From Jiangella alba (GTDB lineage Bacteria; Actinomycetota; Actinomycetes; Jiangellales; Jiangellaceae): a stretch of DNA of 64,000 nt. Below the pieces are notes generated by a model. The model ran no database searches and had not been told where the DNA came from. It saw nothing but the letters and a program-made list of their open reading frames with translations. The stretch is from positions 744,001 through 808,000 of the forward strand of contig NZ_FNUC01000003.1 of the NCBI RefSeq assembly GCF_900106035.1, read 5' to 3'. Shown here piece after piece: positions 55,481-64,000 of this stretch. The position numbers and the translations under genes were made by a program. The stretch's first letter is position 1, and each line of letters begins with the position of its first letter.

Positions 55481-57978
55481 CACGTGGACGGCTGCGGGTC
55501 TACCTCGGCGCCGCCCCCGGCGTCGGGAAGACCTTCGACATGCTCTCGGAGGGGCATCGGCGCCGCTCGCGCGGCACCGATGTCGTCGCCGGGCTGGTCG
55601 AGACGCACGGCCGGCCGCACACGGCCGAGCTGCTCGACGGCATCGAGGTGGTGCCGCGGCGGACGGTGACGTACCGCGGCACCGCGTTCGAGGAGATGGA
55701 CCTCGGGGCGATCCTGCACCGCCGCCCCGAGGTCGCCCTCGTCGACGAGCTGGCGCACACCAGCGTGCCCGGCTCGGCGAACGCGAAGCGCTGGCAGGAC
55801 GTCGACGACCTGCTGGCCGCCGGCATCGACGTCATCACGACCGTCAACATCCAGCACCTGGAGTCGCTGAACGACGTCGTCGCGTCGATCACCGGCGTGA
55901 CGCAGCGTGAGACCATCCCGGACGAGGTGGTGCGCCGGGCCGACCAGATCGAGTTGGTCGACATGTCGCCGGAGGCGCTGCGCCGGCGGCTCGCGCACGG
56001 CAACGTGTACGCGGCGGAGAAGGTCGACGCGGCGCTGGCGAACTACTTCCGGGTCGGCAACCTGACGGCGCTGCGCGAGCTGGCGCTGCTCTGGCTGGCC
56101 GACCGGGTCGACGACGCGCTGGAGAAGTACCGCGTCGACGAGGGCATCGAGGCGCCGTGGCACACCCGCGAGCGGGTCGTCGTCGCCTTGACCGGCGGGC
56201 CCGAGGGCGAGACGCTGCTGCGCCGGGCCGCCCGCATCGTCAACCGGGGCGCCGGCGGCGAGCTGGTCGCCGTCCACGTGTCCCGCAGCGACGGCCTCAG
56301 CGGCGCGCCGCCGGGGGCCCTGGAGCGGCAGCGCGCGCTGGCCGAGACGCTCGGCGGGACGTTCCACCAGGTCGTCGGCGAGGACGTCGCCGAGGCGATC
56401 CTCGACTTCGCCCGCGGCGTCAACGCCGCCCTGATCGTCGTCGGCGTGAGCCGCCGGCCGCGCTGGCTGCTGTCCATGCGCGAAGGCGTCGGCGCCCGCG
56501 TGGTCCGCGGGTCCGGGCCGATCGACGTCCACGTCGTCACGCACGAGCGGGCCGGGCAGGGCACGCTGCCGCAGCGGGCGGAGGTGCTCAGCCGCAACCG
56601 GCGGGTGCTGGCCTGGGTGGCGGCGCTGGTCGGCCCGGTCGCGCTGACCGCTGTGCTGGTGGTGCTGCGCGAGATCCACGAGCTGCCGATCGACATCATG
56701 TTGTTCCTGTCGCTGACCGTCGGCGTCGCGCTGATCGGCGGGCTGTGGCCGGCGGTGACGGTGGCCGTGGTCGGCAGCCTGCTGCTCAACTGGTTCCTCA
56801 CGCCGCCGTACTACGAATGGACCATCGCCGACCCGCAGAACGCGTTCGCGCTGCTGGTGTTCCTGCTGGTCGCGGTCGGGGTGGCGTCGGTCGTGGATCT
56901 CGCGGCCCGGCGCACGATCCAGGCGTCGCGGGCGGGGTCGGAGGCCGAGACGCTGAGCGCGCTGGCCGGGTCGGTGCTGCGCGGCGAGAACACCGTCCTG
57001 GCGATCCTGGAGCGGCTGCGCGAGCGGTTCGGGATGGAGTCGGTGACGCTGCTGGAGCGGCACGACTCGCACGAGCGGTGGACGACCATCGAGTGCGCGG
57101 GCGGGCGGCCGTGCGCGTCGCCGGAGGAGGGGTCGTCGGAGGTGATGATCTCGGACACGCTGGCGCTCGCGCTGCGCGGGCCGGTGCTCGAGGCGGGCGA
57201 CCGCCGTATGCTGGAGGCGTTCGCGGCGCACGCCACCGCCGTGCTGGAGCGGGAGCGGCTGCGCGAGCGGGCCGAGGAGGCGCGCCGGCTGGAGGACGGC
57301 GACGCGATCCGCACGGCGCTGCTGGCCGCCGTCTCGCACGATCTGCGCACCCCGCTGGCGGCGATCAAGGCCGGCGTCTCCAGCCTGCGCCAGGACGACG
57401 TCGTGTTCGACCCCGCCGACCAGGCCGAGCTGCTGGCCACGGTGGGGTCGGCGACCGACTCGCTGGAACGGCTGATCGACAACCTGCTGGACCTCTCGCG
57501 GCTGGAGACCGACACCGTCCGCCCGGTCGCGCGGCCGGCGGCGCTGGACGAGGTCGTGCCGCGGGCGGTCGCGTCGGTGCCGGCCGGCGCGGTGGTGCTG
57601 GACGTGCCCGAGTCGCTGCCGCTGCTGATGACCGACGCCGGGCTGCTGGAGCGGGCGCTGGCCAACGTCGTCGAGAACGCCGTGCGCTACTCGCCGGACG
57701 GCGTGCCGGTGACGGTGTCGGCGGCCGTGATCCGGTCGGAGGTCGAGCTGCGCGTCGTCGACCGCGGCCCGGGCGTCGGCGAGGCGGACCGGGCGTCGAT
57801 GTTCCGGCCGTTCCAGCGGCTGGGCGACAGCCCGGCCGGGACCGGCGGGTCGGTCGGGCTCGGGCTGGCGGTGGCGCGCGGCTTCGTCGAGGCGCTCGGC
57901 GGCACCCTGACGGCCGACGACACCCCCGGCGGCGGGCTGACGATGGTGCTGCGGCTGCCGCTGGAGCGTGCCTCGTGA
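55477..57978 (+). CDS. kdpD: Sensor histidine kinase KdpD
   Basis: An 833-residue kinase sensing low potassium or turgor. The N-terminal KdpD domain (about residues 1-215, P-loop '[13 protein letters not shown]', '[21 protein letters not shown]') and a universal-stress-type domain (about 228-355) are cytoplasmic. DUF4118 helices (about 380-480) and a GAF domain follow. The catalytic core has His621 in '[16 protein letters not shown]', then '[13 protein letters not shown]' and '[20 protein letters not shown]'. The stop overlaps the kdpE GTG start, so sensor and regulator are co-translated with the pump. Confidence 0.97.
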   Translation: MTRGRLRVYLGAAPGVGKTFDMLSEGHRRRSRGTDVVAGLVETHGRPHTAELLDGIEVVPRRTVTYRGTAFEEMDLGAILHRRPEVALVDELAHTSVPGSANAKRWQDVDDLLAAGIDVITTVNIQHLESLNDVVASITGVTQRETIPDEVVRRADQIELVDMSPEALRRRLAHGNVYAAEKVDAALANYFRVGNLTALRELALLWLADRVDDALEKYRVDEGIEAPWHTRERVVVALTGGPEGETLLRRAARIVNRGAGGELVAVHVSRSDGLSGAPPGALERQRALAETLGGTFHQVVGEDVAEAILDFARGVNAALIVVGVSRRPRWLLSMREGVGARVVRGSGPIDVHVVTHERAGQGTLPQRAEVLSRNRRVLAWVAALVGPVALTAVLVVLREIHELPIDIMLFLSLTVGVALIGGLWPAVTVAVVGSLLLNWFLTPPYYEWTIADPQNAFALLVFLLVAVGVASVVDLAARRTIQASRAGSEAETLSALAGSVLRGENTVLAILERLRERFGMESVTLLERHDSHERWTTIECAGGRPCASPEEGSSEVMISDTLALALRGPVLEAGDRRMLEAFAAHATAVLERERLRERAEEARRLEDGDAIRTALLAAVSHDLRTPLAAIKAGVSSLRQDDVVFDPADQAELLATVGSATDSLERLIDNLLDLSRLETDTVRPVARPAALDEVVPRAVASVPAGAVVLDVPESLPLLMTDAGLLERALANVVENAVRYSPDGVPVTVSAAVIRSEVELRVVDRGPGVGEADRASMFRPFQRLGDSPAGTGGSVGLGLAVARGFVEALGGTLTADDTPGGGLTMVLRLPLERAS

Positions 57979-58658
57979 CCGGCCCCCGCGTCCTCGTCGT
58001 CGACGACGTGCCGGCGCTGACCCGGGCGCTGGCGATCAACCTGAAGGCGCGCGGCTGGGACGTCGTCACCGCCGCCGACGGACGGGGCGCGCTGGAGGCC
58101 GCCGCCCGCCGTCACCCCGACGTCGTCGTGCTCGACCTCGGGCTGCCGGACCTGAGCGGCATCGACGTCATCGCCGGGCTGCGCGGCTGGACCAGCGTGC
58201 CGATCATCGTGCTGTCGGCGCGGCAGGACTCCGCCGACAAGGTGCGCGCCCTCGACGCCGGCGCCGACGACTACGTCACCAAGCCGTTCGACATGGAGGA
58301 GCTGCTGGCCCGGCTGCGCGCCGCCTGGCGCCGCTCGCTGCCCGTCGCCGGCGGTGACTCCGTCGTCACCGCCGGCGAGCTGACCATCGACCTGGCGCGG
58401 AAGAAGGTCTCCCGGTCCGGCGCCGACGTCCGCCTGACCCCGACCGAGTGGCACCTGCTGGAGGTGCTGGTCCGCAACGCCGGCACGCTGGTGTCGCGGG
58501 AGCAGCTGCTGCGGGAGGTCTGGGGGCCGGCGTACTCGAAGGAGACCGGTTACCTGCGCGTCTACACCGCGCAGCTGCGGCGCAAGCTGGAGCCCGACCC
58601 GTCCCACCCGGTGCACCTCATCACCGAGCCGAGCATGGGGTACCGGTTCGAGCCGTGA
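57975..58658 (+). CDS. kdpE: Response regulator KdpE
   Basis: A 227-residue OmpR-family regulator. In the receiver domain are 'VLVVDDVPALTRAL', Asp54 in 'VVVLDLGLPDLSG' and 'LDAGADDYVTKPF'. The winged-helix domain ends 'KETGYLRVYTAQLRRKLEPDPSHPVHLITEPSMGYRFEP', typical of KdpE. It should activate the kdp promoter upstream of 50892, where phased CGCTAA repeats are seen. Confidence 0.97.
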   Translation: MTGPRVLVVDDVPALTRALAINLKARGWDVVTAADGRGALEAAARRHPDVVVLDLGLPDLSGIDVIAGLRGWTSVPIIVLSARQDSADKVRALDAGADDYVTKPFDMEELLARLRAAWRRSLPVAGGDSVVTAGELTIDLARKKVSRSGADVRLTPTEWHLLEVLVRNAGTLVSREQLLREVWGPAYSKETGYLRVYTAQLRRKLEPDPSHPVHLITEPSMGYRFEP

Positions 58659-58660
58659 CG

Positions 58661-59083
58661 TCAGCGGTGCCAGGCGGTGCAGTAGATGCGGTTCTGGTTG
58701 TCCTTGATGCAGGTGCGCCAGTACGGGCCGCCCGACAGCCGGACGTCAGAGGTGTAGTAGCTGCTGCGGCGCAGGCCCAGCCGGGGCGTCCAGGTCGACG
58801 GCCGCGAGCTGCTGGCGCGGTCCAGCCAGATCTCCCGCTCGACGAAGCCGGAGCTGCCGTGCACCACGCCAGCGCAGAATCTCACCTTGAGCCAGCGGCC
58901 GCCGGTGTAGTTCTGCCTGGAGTAGCAGCCGGCCTTCGTCTCCGCGGTCTGGGCGATGCCGGCGTCAGCGGCCGGGGCGGCGGTGGCGGTCGCGGCCGGC
59001 GCCGCGGCCAGCGCGGCCGTGGCGAGGGCGGCGGCGGCGAGGCCGGACATCGTGCGCTGGCGGATGGCGTCCCTGACGGACAT
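58661..59083 (-). CDS. Small secreted protein, four cysteines
   Basis: A 140-residue exported protein. A signal peptide (about residues 1-38, ending ATATAAPAAD) precedes a domain of about 90 residues. That domain has Cys in 'AGCYSRQNYTGGRW', 'RFCAGVV', 'RTCIKDNQNRIYCTAWHR' and many aromatic and basic residues, probably with two disulfides. Family not recognised. A ggggag ribosome-binding site supports the start. It is convergent with kdpE (2 bp apart) and divergent from gatC. Confidence 0.82.
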   Translation of the reverse strand: MSVRDAIRQRTMSGLAAAALATAALAAAPAATATAAPAADAGIAQTAETKAGCYSRQNYTGGRWLKVRFCAGVVHGSSGFVEREIWLDRASSSRPSTWTPRLGLRRSSYYTSDVRLSGGPYWRTCIKDNQNRIYCTAWHR

Positions 59084-59266
59084 GGTTCTCCCCGTGATCG
59101 GCGGTCGCCCCGGTGCCGAGGCGATGGTCACGAGGGTCGTCACGGGCCGTTTCAGAACTGCTTCAGCGCGTATTCACCGAGCACCGCGATGCAACCTCGC
59201 ACCTGGCAAGCGCGGGCGCGCCCGGTCGCCATAGGATCGGACCCGTTCCCGACCATGGAGTCCGCC

Positions 59267-59566
59267 ATGCCCTCGATCAGCCGCGAGGAGGTCGCGCACC
59301 TCGCGCACCTCGCTCGCCTCGACCTCGCCCCCGACGAGCTGGACCATCTGGCCGGCCAGCTCGACCAGATCCTCGGTGCGGTCGCGCAGGTCACCGAGGT
59401 CGCGGCCGACGACATCCCGCCGACGTCGCACGCGCTGCCGCTGACCAACGTGTTCCGCGCCGACGAGCCGCGCCCGTGCCTGCCCGCCGAGGCCGTCCTG
59501 GCCGCCGCGCCCGCCGCCGAGGACGGCCGGTTCCGGGTGCCGCAGATCCTGGGGGAGGAGGCATGA
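59267..59566 (+). CDS. gatC: Asp-tRNA(Asn)/Glu-tRNA(Gln) amidotransferase subunit C
   Basis: The 99-residue GatC belt subunit that wraps and stabilises GatA-GatB. '[39 protein letters not shown]' and '[25 protein letters not shown]' are diagnostic. ATG 59255 is an alternative start four codons upstream. The stop overlaps the gatA ATG (ATGA). Confidence 0.96.
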   Translation: MPSISREEVAHLAHLARLDLAPDELDHLAGQLDQILGAVAQVTEVAADDIPPTSHALPLTNVFRADEPRPCLPAEAVLAAAPAAEDGRFRVPQILGEEA

Positions 59567-61092
59567 GCGCGCTCACCCGCAAGACCGCCGCCGAACTGGC
59601 CGCCGCCGTCAGGACCGGCGAGGTCAGCGCCGTCGAGGTCACCCAGGCGCACCTCGACCGCATCGCCGCCGTCGACGGCACCGCCGAGGCCGGCGTGCAC
59701 GCGTTCCTGCATCTCGACGCCGACGGCGCGCTGGCCGCGGCCGCCGCCGTCGACGAGAAGCGCGCGGCCGGCGACGACCTCGGCCCGCTGGCCGGCGTCC
59801 CGCTGGCGCTGAAGGACGTCATCGTCACGTCCGACATGCCCACGACCGTCGGCTCGAAGCTGCTCGAGGGCTGGCAGCCGCCGTACGACGCCACCGTCAC
59901 CCGGCGGCTGCGCGACGCCGGCATCGTCATCCTCGGCAAGACCAACCTCGACGAGTTCGCCATGGGCTCGTCCACCGAGAACTCCGCGTATGGCGTCACC
60001 CGCAACCCGTGGGACCTCACCCGCATCCCGGGCGGCTCCGGCGGCGGGTCGGCCGCGGCGCTGGCCGCGTTCGAGGCGCCGCTGGCCATCGGCACCGACA
60101 CCGGCGGCTCGATCCGCCAGCCGGCCGCCGTCACCGGCACCGTCGGGGTGAAGCCGACGTACGGCGGGGTCAGCCGCTACGGCCTGGTGGCCTGCGCGTC
60201 CAGCCTCGACCAAGCCGGCCCGTGCGCCCGCACGGTGCTCGACGCCGCGCTGCTGCACACCGTCATCGCCGGTCACGACCCGCTCGACTCCACCAGCATC
60301 GACCAGCCGGTGCCCGACGTCGTCGCGGCCGCCCGGCGCGGCGCCGAGGGCGACCTCACCGGCCTGCGCGTCGGCGTCGTCAAGGAGCTCGGCGGTGAGG
60401 GCTACCAGGCCGGCGTCGAGGCGCGGTTCAACGACGCCGTCGCCCTGCTGTCGAAGCTGGGCGCCGAGGTGGTCGAGGTGTCGTGCCCGCACTTCAAGTA
60501 CGGGCTGCCCGCCTACTACCTCATCCTGCCCAGCGAGGTGTCGTCGAACCTGGCCCGGTTCGACGCCATGCGCTACGGCCTGCGCGTCGGCGACGACGGC
60601 ACCCGCAGCGCCGAAGAGGTCATGAGCCTCACCCGCGGGCAGGGCTTCGGCGCCGAGGCGAAACGGCGCATCATGCTCGGCACGTACGCGCTGTCGTCGG
60701 GCTACTACGACGCCTACTACGGCCAGGCGCAGAAGGTCCGCACGCTCATCGCACGCGACTTCGAGGCCGCGTTCGCGCAGGTCGACGTGCTGGTGTCGCC
60801 CACGACGCCGACCACCGCGTTCCCCATCGGCGAGAAGGTCGACGACCCCCTGGCCATGTACATGAACGACCTCTGCACCATCCCGAGCAACCTCGCCGGC
60901 AACGCGTCGGCGTCGTTCCCGGCCGGTCTCGCCGACGAAGACGGCCTGCCGGTCGGCCTGCACGTCATGGCGCCGGTCATGGCCGACGACCGCCTGTATC
61001 TCGTCGGCGCGGCGGTCGAGGCCGCATACGCCTCGCAATGGGGGGGAACGTTGCTGGAACAGGCACCCGCGTTGGAGGGGATCGCACCGTGA
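59563..61092 (+). CDS. gatA: Asp-tRNA(Asn)/Glu-tRNA(Gln) amidotransferase subunit A
   Basis: The 509-residue amidase-signature subunit, releasing ammonia from glutamine for transamidation of Glu-tRNA(Gln) or Asp-tRNA(Asn). The Ser-cisSer-Lys triad lies in '[10 protein letters not shown]', '[13 protein letters not shown]' and '[13 protein letters not shown]'. Full length and well conserved. The stop overlaps the GTG of a small membrane-protein gene inserted before gatB. Confidence 0.97.
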   Translation: MSALTRKTAAELAAAVRTGEVSAVEVTQAHLDRIAAVDGTAEAGVHAFLHLDADGALAAAAAVDEKRAAGDDLGPLAGVPLALKDVIVTSDMPTTVGSKLLEGWQPPYDATVTRRLRDAGIVILGKTNLDEFAMGSSTENSAYGVTRNPWDLTRIPGGSGGGSAAALAAFEAPLAIGTDTGGSIRQPAAVTGTVGVKPTYGGVSRYGLVACASSLDQAGPCARTVLDAALLHTVIAGHDPLDSTSIDQPVPDVVAAARRGAEGDLTGLRVGVVKELGGEGYQAGVEARFNDAVALLSKLGAEVVEVSCPHFKYGLPAYYLILPSEVSSNLARFDAMRYGLRVGDDGTRSAEEVMSLTRGQGFGAEAKRRIMLGTYALSSGYYDAYYGQAQKVRTLIARDFEAAFAQVDVLVSPTTPTTAFPIGEKVDDPLAMYMNDLCTIPSNLAGNASASFPAGLADEDGLPVGLHVMAPVMADDRLYLVGAAVEAAYASQWGGTLLEQAPALEGIAP

Positions 61093-61310
61093 ACGTCAAA
61101 TACCTCGCCAAGTTCGGCGGCTCGGCGCTGGGCGCGGTGGGCGCCGCGCGCAGCCTCACCAAGGCCCGTCGCGAGGGCGACAAGCTGCGCATGATCGACG
61201 CCGTCCTCAGCATCCTGTCGGTCGCCATCACCGTCGCCATCGTCGTGCGCGAGATCCGCGAGGCGCAGAACGACGACAAGCCGCTGGTCGAGCTGAAGGA
61301 CGACGAATGA
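61089..61310 (+). CDS. Small membrane protein between gatA and gatB, 73 aa
   Basis: A 73-residue protein with a basic N-terminal half ([31 protein letters not shown]), one helix ('[25 protein letters not shown]') and an acidic tail. Its GTG overlaps the gatA stop and its stop overlaps the gatB ATG (ATGA), so it is embedded in the operon and co-translated. No family recognised. In the M. tuberculosis block this position is occupied by pfkA, as I recall. A role in tying the amidotransferase to the membrane is only a thought. Confidence 0.85.
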   Translation: MNVKYLAKFGGSALGAVGAARSLTKARREGDKLRMIDAVLSILSVAITVAIVVREIREAQNDDKPLVELKDDE

Positions 61311-62806
61311 CCGTCACCACGGCGCTGCCCTCGTTCGACGAGGCCATCGCGACGTACGAGCCCGTCATGGGCATGGAGGTGCACGTCGAGCTCGGCACCG
61401 CCACGAAGATGTTCTGCGGCTGTTCCACGGCGTTCGGCGGCGAGCCCAACTCGCAGGTCTGCCCGGTCTGCCTGGGGCTGCCCGGGTCGCTGCCGGTGGT
61501 CAACCGCACCGCCGTCGAGTCGGCCATCCGCATCGGCCTGGCGCTGAACTGCAGCATCGCCGAGTGGTGCCGGTTCGCCCGGAAGAACTACTTCTACCCG
61601 GACATGCCGAAGAACTTCCAGACCTCGCAGTACGACGAGCCCATCGCGTTCGACGGTTACATGGACGTCGTCGCCGACGGCGTCGAGTACCGCATCGGCA
61701 TCGAGCGGGCACACATGGAAGAGGACACCGGCAAGTCGCTGCACGTCGGCGGCGCCACCGGCCGCATCCACGGTGCGTCGCACTCGCTGCTCGACTACAA
61801 CCGCTCCGGCATCCCGCTGATCGAGATCGTCACCAAGCCGATCGAGGTGCCGCCGTCCGTCGCTCCCGCCGTCGCGCGGGCGTACGTCACCCAGCTGCGC
61901 GAGCTGATCCGGGCCCTCGGCGTCTCCGAGGCGCGCATGGAGCTGGGCCAGCTGCGCTGCGACGCCAACGTGTCGCTGCGGCTGCCGGGCGCTCCGTTCG
62001 GCACGCGGACCGAGACGAAGAACGTCAACTCGCTGCGGTCGGTCGAGCGGGCCGTCACGTACGAGATCCGCCGGCAGGCTCTGGTGCTGTCGTCGGGCGG
62101 GACGATCGTGCAGGAGACCCGGCACTGGCACGAGGACACCGGCGAGACCACGTCCGGGCGGGTCAAGGAGGAGGCCGAGGACTACCGGTACTTCCCCGAG
62201 CCCGACCTCGTCCCCGTCGCGCCGTCCCGTGAGTGGGTCGAGTCGCTGCGAGGCACGCTGCCTGAGCCGCCGTCGGTGCGCCGGGCCCGGCTGCAGGCCG
62301 AGTGGGGCTTCACCGACCTCGAGATGCGCGACGTCGTCAACGCCGGGGCCGTGGCCCTGGTGTCCGACACCGTGGCCGCGGGCGCGTCCGCGGCCGGCGC
62401 GAAGAAGTGGTGGCTGGGCGAGGTCGCCCGGGTCGCCAACGAGCGCGGCGTGGCGTTGGAGGACGCGGGGATCGGCCCTGTCGAGGTCGCGCGGGTGGAG
62501 GAGCTGATCGCTGCGGGCTCCTTGAACGACAAGCTGGCCCGCCAGGTGGTCGAGGGCGTGCTGGCCGGCGAGGGCGCCCCTGACGCCGTCGTCGCCGCCC
62601 GCGGCCTCGCCGTCGTCTCCGACGACTCCGCCCTCGGCGCCGCCGTCGACGACGCCATCGCCGCCCAGCCCGACGTCGCCGACAAGATCCGCGGCGGCAA
62701 CCTCGGCGCGGTGGGCGCGCTGATCGGCGCCATCATGAAGGCCACCAAGGGCCAGGCCGACGCCAAGCGGGCGCGCGAGCTCATCCTGGAGCGGCTGCAG
62801 GGCTGA
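61307..62806 (+). CDS. gatB: Asp-tRNA(Asn)/Glu-tRNA(Gln) amidotransferase subunit B
   Basis: The 499-residue subunit that binds and activates the mischarged tRNA with ATP. '[48 protein letters not shown]' includes the zinc cysteines. '[19 protein letters not shown]' and '[25 protein letters not shown]' are signatures. The C-terminal YqeY/tail domain ends '[25 protein letters not shown]'. A strong terminator hairpin follows 11 bp later. Confidence 0.97.
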   Translation: MTVTTALPSFDEAIATYEPVMGMEVHVELGTATKMFCGCSTAFGGEPNSQVCPVCLGLPGSLPVVNRTAVESAIRIGLALNCSIAEWCRFARKNYFYPDMPKNFQTSQYDEPIAFDGYMDVVADGVEYRIGIERAHMEEDTGKSLHVGGATGRIHGASHSLLDYNRSGIPLIEIVTKPIEVPPSVAPAVARAYVTQLRELIRALGVSEARMELGQLRCDANVSLRLPGAPFGTRTETKNVNSLRSVERAVTYEIRRQALVLSSGGTIVQETRHWHEDTGETTSGRVKEEAEDYRYFPEPDLVPVAPSREWVESLRGTLPEPPSVRRARLQAEWGFTDLEMRDVVNAGAVALVSDTVAAGASAAGAKKWWLGEVARVANERGVALEDAGIGPVEVARVEELIAAGSLNDKLARQVVEGVLAGEGAPDAVVAARGLAVVSDDSALGAAVDDAIAAQPDVADKIRGGNLGAVGALIGAIMKATKGQADAKRARELILERLQG

Positions 62807-62817
62807 CCGTCCGGCAA

Positions 62818-62876
62818 GGCTGCCTCGCTTCTCCCGTCACAAGGCGGGAGAAGCGAGAGCAGGGAGAGAGGCAGCC
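62818..62876. terminator. Strong nested terminator after gatB
   Basis: A perfect 13-bp stem, CTCGCTTCTCCCG (62824-62836) and CGGGAGAAGCGAG (62845-62857) with an 8-nt loop. An outer competing pair GGCTGCCT/AGGCAGCC (62818-62825, 62869-62876) surrounds it. It ends the gatCAB operon. The following 62877-63049 shows no gene. Confidence 0.85.
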
Positions 62877-63049
62877 GCGCCGAGGAGACCACAACGCTGT
62901 CCACCCAACAACTCGCCGCCAGTCTCGTACCCGGATCTCCATCCGCTCGACATCGGCCTCGGTTCAGACGGCCCGTATGGGCAAGGGCGCGTCGAGTACG
63001 GTTCAGCTCCTCGAAGTAGTAGCGCACCCAGGCGGGCGCACGCCTCCCG

Positions 63050-64000
63050 TCAGCCGGTGGGGCGGCCGTCGGAGCCGATGTCGATGACGATCTGGTCGCC
63101 GTAGGTGCGCCGCTCGGTCCGCGTCACCGTCAGGTCGTCGTCGAGCACCGGGAAGACGTGCACCGGGGTGAGGGTGATGCGGGCGATCTCGTCGCCGCCG
63201 CGCAGCCGCTCGACGTCGATCTCGAGGTGGCCGTAGTGCTTGCCGCCCGCCTCCAGCCGCGGGACGCCGTCGCCGGCCACCCACCGCTCGGTCTCGCTCT
63301 GGTCGGCGGTCCACCGGCTGAACGGGTTGTAGCGCAGCGGCGCGGTGTCGAGCGTCGCGCCCTCACGGCGGACGCCGCGCAGGCCGTCGCCGGCCACGCC
63401 GACGTCGTAGTAGTGGACGCCGGTGCCGTCGCCGTCCTCGTCGACGAAGCTGCGCTCGAACATCTCGCTGTGCCCGGAGATGACCGCTGCGACGCCGTAC
63501 CGCTCGAACAGCGGGTGGTAGACCCGCATCGGGGTGCCGCCCTGGCCGGACGTCAGCGCGTGGTTCATCGGCAGCCCGTGCTCGCCGGAGCTGTACGGGA
63601 CATGATGGAACTGGACGACGACGATCTGCCCGGCCGCGCGTGCCTCGGCCAGCTGCCGTTCGGCCCACGTCCACTGGACGCTGCCGGGGCCGAAGTCGGA
63701 CAGGTCGGTGCCGCCGGCCGCCTCGTACTGCTCGCGGGTGAAGTTCTCCTGCGTGTCGGTGCCCGGCCCGGTGTACTCGCGGCCGGTCAGCTTCTCGTCC
63801 GCCGCGTAGTTCGCCGCGGCGTCGTCGGGCTGGCCGTTGTTGCTGTCCAGCGTCAGCACGGTGACCGGGCCGTAGTCGACCCGGTAGTAGTTGTCCTGGT
63901 GCGCCGGGGTGCCGTTCGCGGGCCCGTCGAAGTAGGCGTGGAACTTCGCCCGCGACCGCACCACCGGGCTGCGGTCGTCGGGCGTGCCGTAGCCGCCGTT
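63050..64000 (-). CDS. Metallophosphoesterase, C-terminal part (runs off the window)
   Basis: The last 316 residues of a calcineurin-like phosphoesterase whose 5' part lies beyond 64000; the frame is open to the edge. 'YRVDYGPVTVLTLDSNNGQ', 'AEARAAGQIVVVQFHHVPYSSGEHG' (metal-binding His pair) and 'YGVAAVISGHSEMFERSF' (GH motif) belong to the catalytic domain. 'GTGVHYYDVGVAGDGLRG' and a beta-rich C-terminus ('LTPVHVFPVLDDDLTVTRTERRTYGDQIVIDI') follow. The GNHD region is outside the window. It is probably secreted like its relatives, and distinct from the protein at 41632. Confidence 0.88.
   Translation of the reverse strand, partial: NGGYGTPDDRSPVVRSRAKFHAYFDGPANGTPAHQDNYYRVDYGPVTVLTLDSNNGQPDDAAANYAADEKLTGREYTGPGTDTQENFTREQYEAAGGTDLSDFGPGSVQWTWAERQLAEARAAGQIVVVQFHHVPYSSGEHGLPMNHALTSGQGGTPMRVYHPLFERYGVAAVISGHSEMFERSFVDEDGDGTGVHYYDVGVAGDGLRGVRREGATLDTAPLRYNPFSRWTADQSETERWVAGDGVPRLEAGGKHYGHLEIDVERLRGGDEIARITLTPVHVFPVLDDDLTVTRTERRTYGDQIVIDIGSDGRPTG

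Noticed and set aside
35556..59083. A single genomic island with integrase or transposase
   Set aside because: No integrase, transposase, recombinase or flanking long repeats were seen; composition is uniform, so the segment looks like accumulated separate insertions.

Overview
The window is very GC-rich DNA from an actinobacterium. Third codon positions are almost all G or C, GTG starts are common, and ATGA/GTGA stop-start overlaps link many genes. The gene order is close to what I remember of the Mycobacterium tuberculosis block around Rv3039c-Rv3009c: enoyl-CoA hydratase, methyltransferase, hexapeptide acyltransferase, family-4 glycosyltransferase, etfB, etfA, iscS, mnmA/trmU, a MetE-like protein, ligA, an ACT protein, gatC, gatA, gatB. 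This is a conserved chromosomal core, opened at several points by lineage-specific insertions. A non-mycobacterial order such as Jiangellales is possible, but I cannot fix the genus.

Layout. 1-5815: a lipoprotein, GlgX, enoyl-CoA hydratase, methyltransferase, GNAT and acyltransferase. 6044-14532: the most unusual block, with two paralogous LPXTG-anchored choice-of-anchor-G surface proteins carrying acidic EVDGT repeats, followed by two consecutive DUF5819-HTTM gene pairs. 14496-15971: a carboxymuconolactone decarboxylase gene divergent from an ECF41-type sigma factor with a SnoaL-like tail. 15978-21570: glycosyltransferase, etfBA, iscS, mnmA. 21560-26063: a hydrolase with a TetR regulator and two matching operators, a VIT1/CCC1 transporter, and two GAF-ANTAR regulators. 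26239-30251: the MetE-like gene, a DUF433/DUF5615 toxin-antitoxin locus with a broken toxin, and ligA. 30825-35490: a P-loop NTPase, a RecQ helicase with a phosphoribosyltransferase-like tail, and an ACT protein. 35556-50704: regulators, an ABC transporter, a Tat-exported phosphoesterase, a flippase-like membrane protein, an MFS pump with its TetR repressor, and two tandem histidine kinases. 50892-58658: a complete kdpFABCDE potassium operon. 59267-62806: gatC-gatA-(73 aa membrane protein)-gatB. The window ends inside a second metallophosphoesterase.

How the genes may work together. EtfBA passes electrons from acyl-CoA oxidation. IscS supplies sulfur to MnmA for tRNA thiolation. GatCAB makes Gln-tRNA and Asn-tRNA by transamidation. 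KdpDE senses potassium limitation or turgor and drives KdpFABC. The DUF5819-HTTM pairs resemble the SdpA-SdpB arrangement. Their HTTM proteins keep the lysine that aligns with the catalytic lysine of vitamin-K-dependent gamma-carboxylase. They sit directly downstream of two surface proteins with Glu/Asp-rich repeats, so an envelope-protein maturation system is a plausible but unproven reading.
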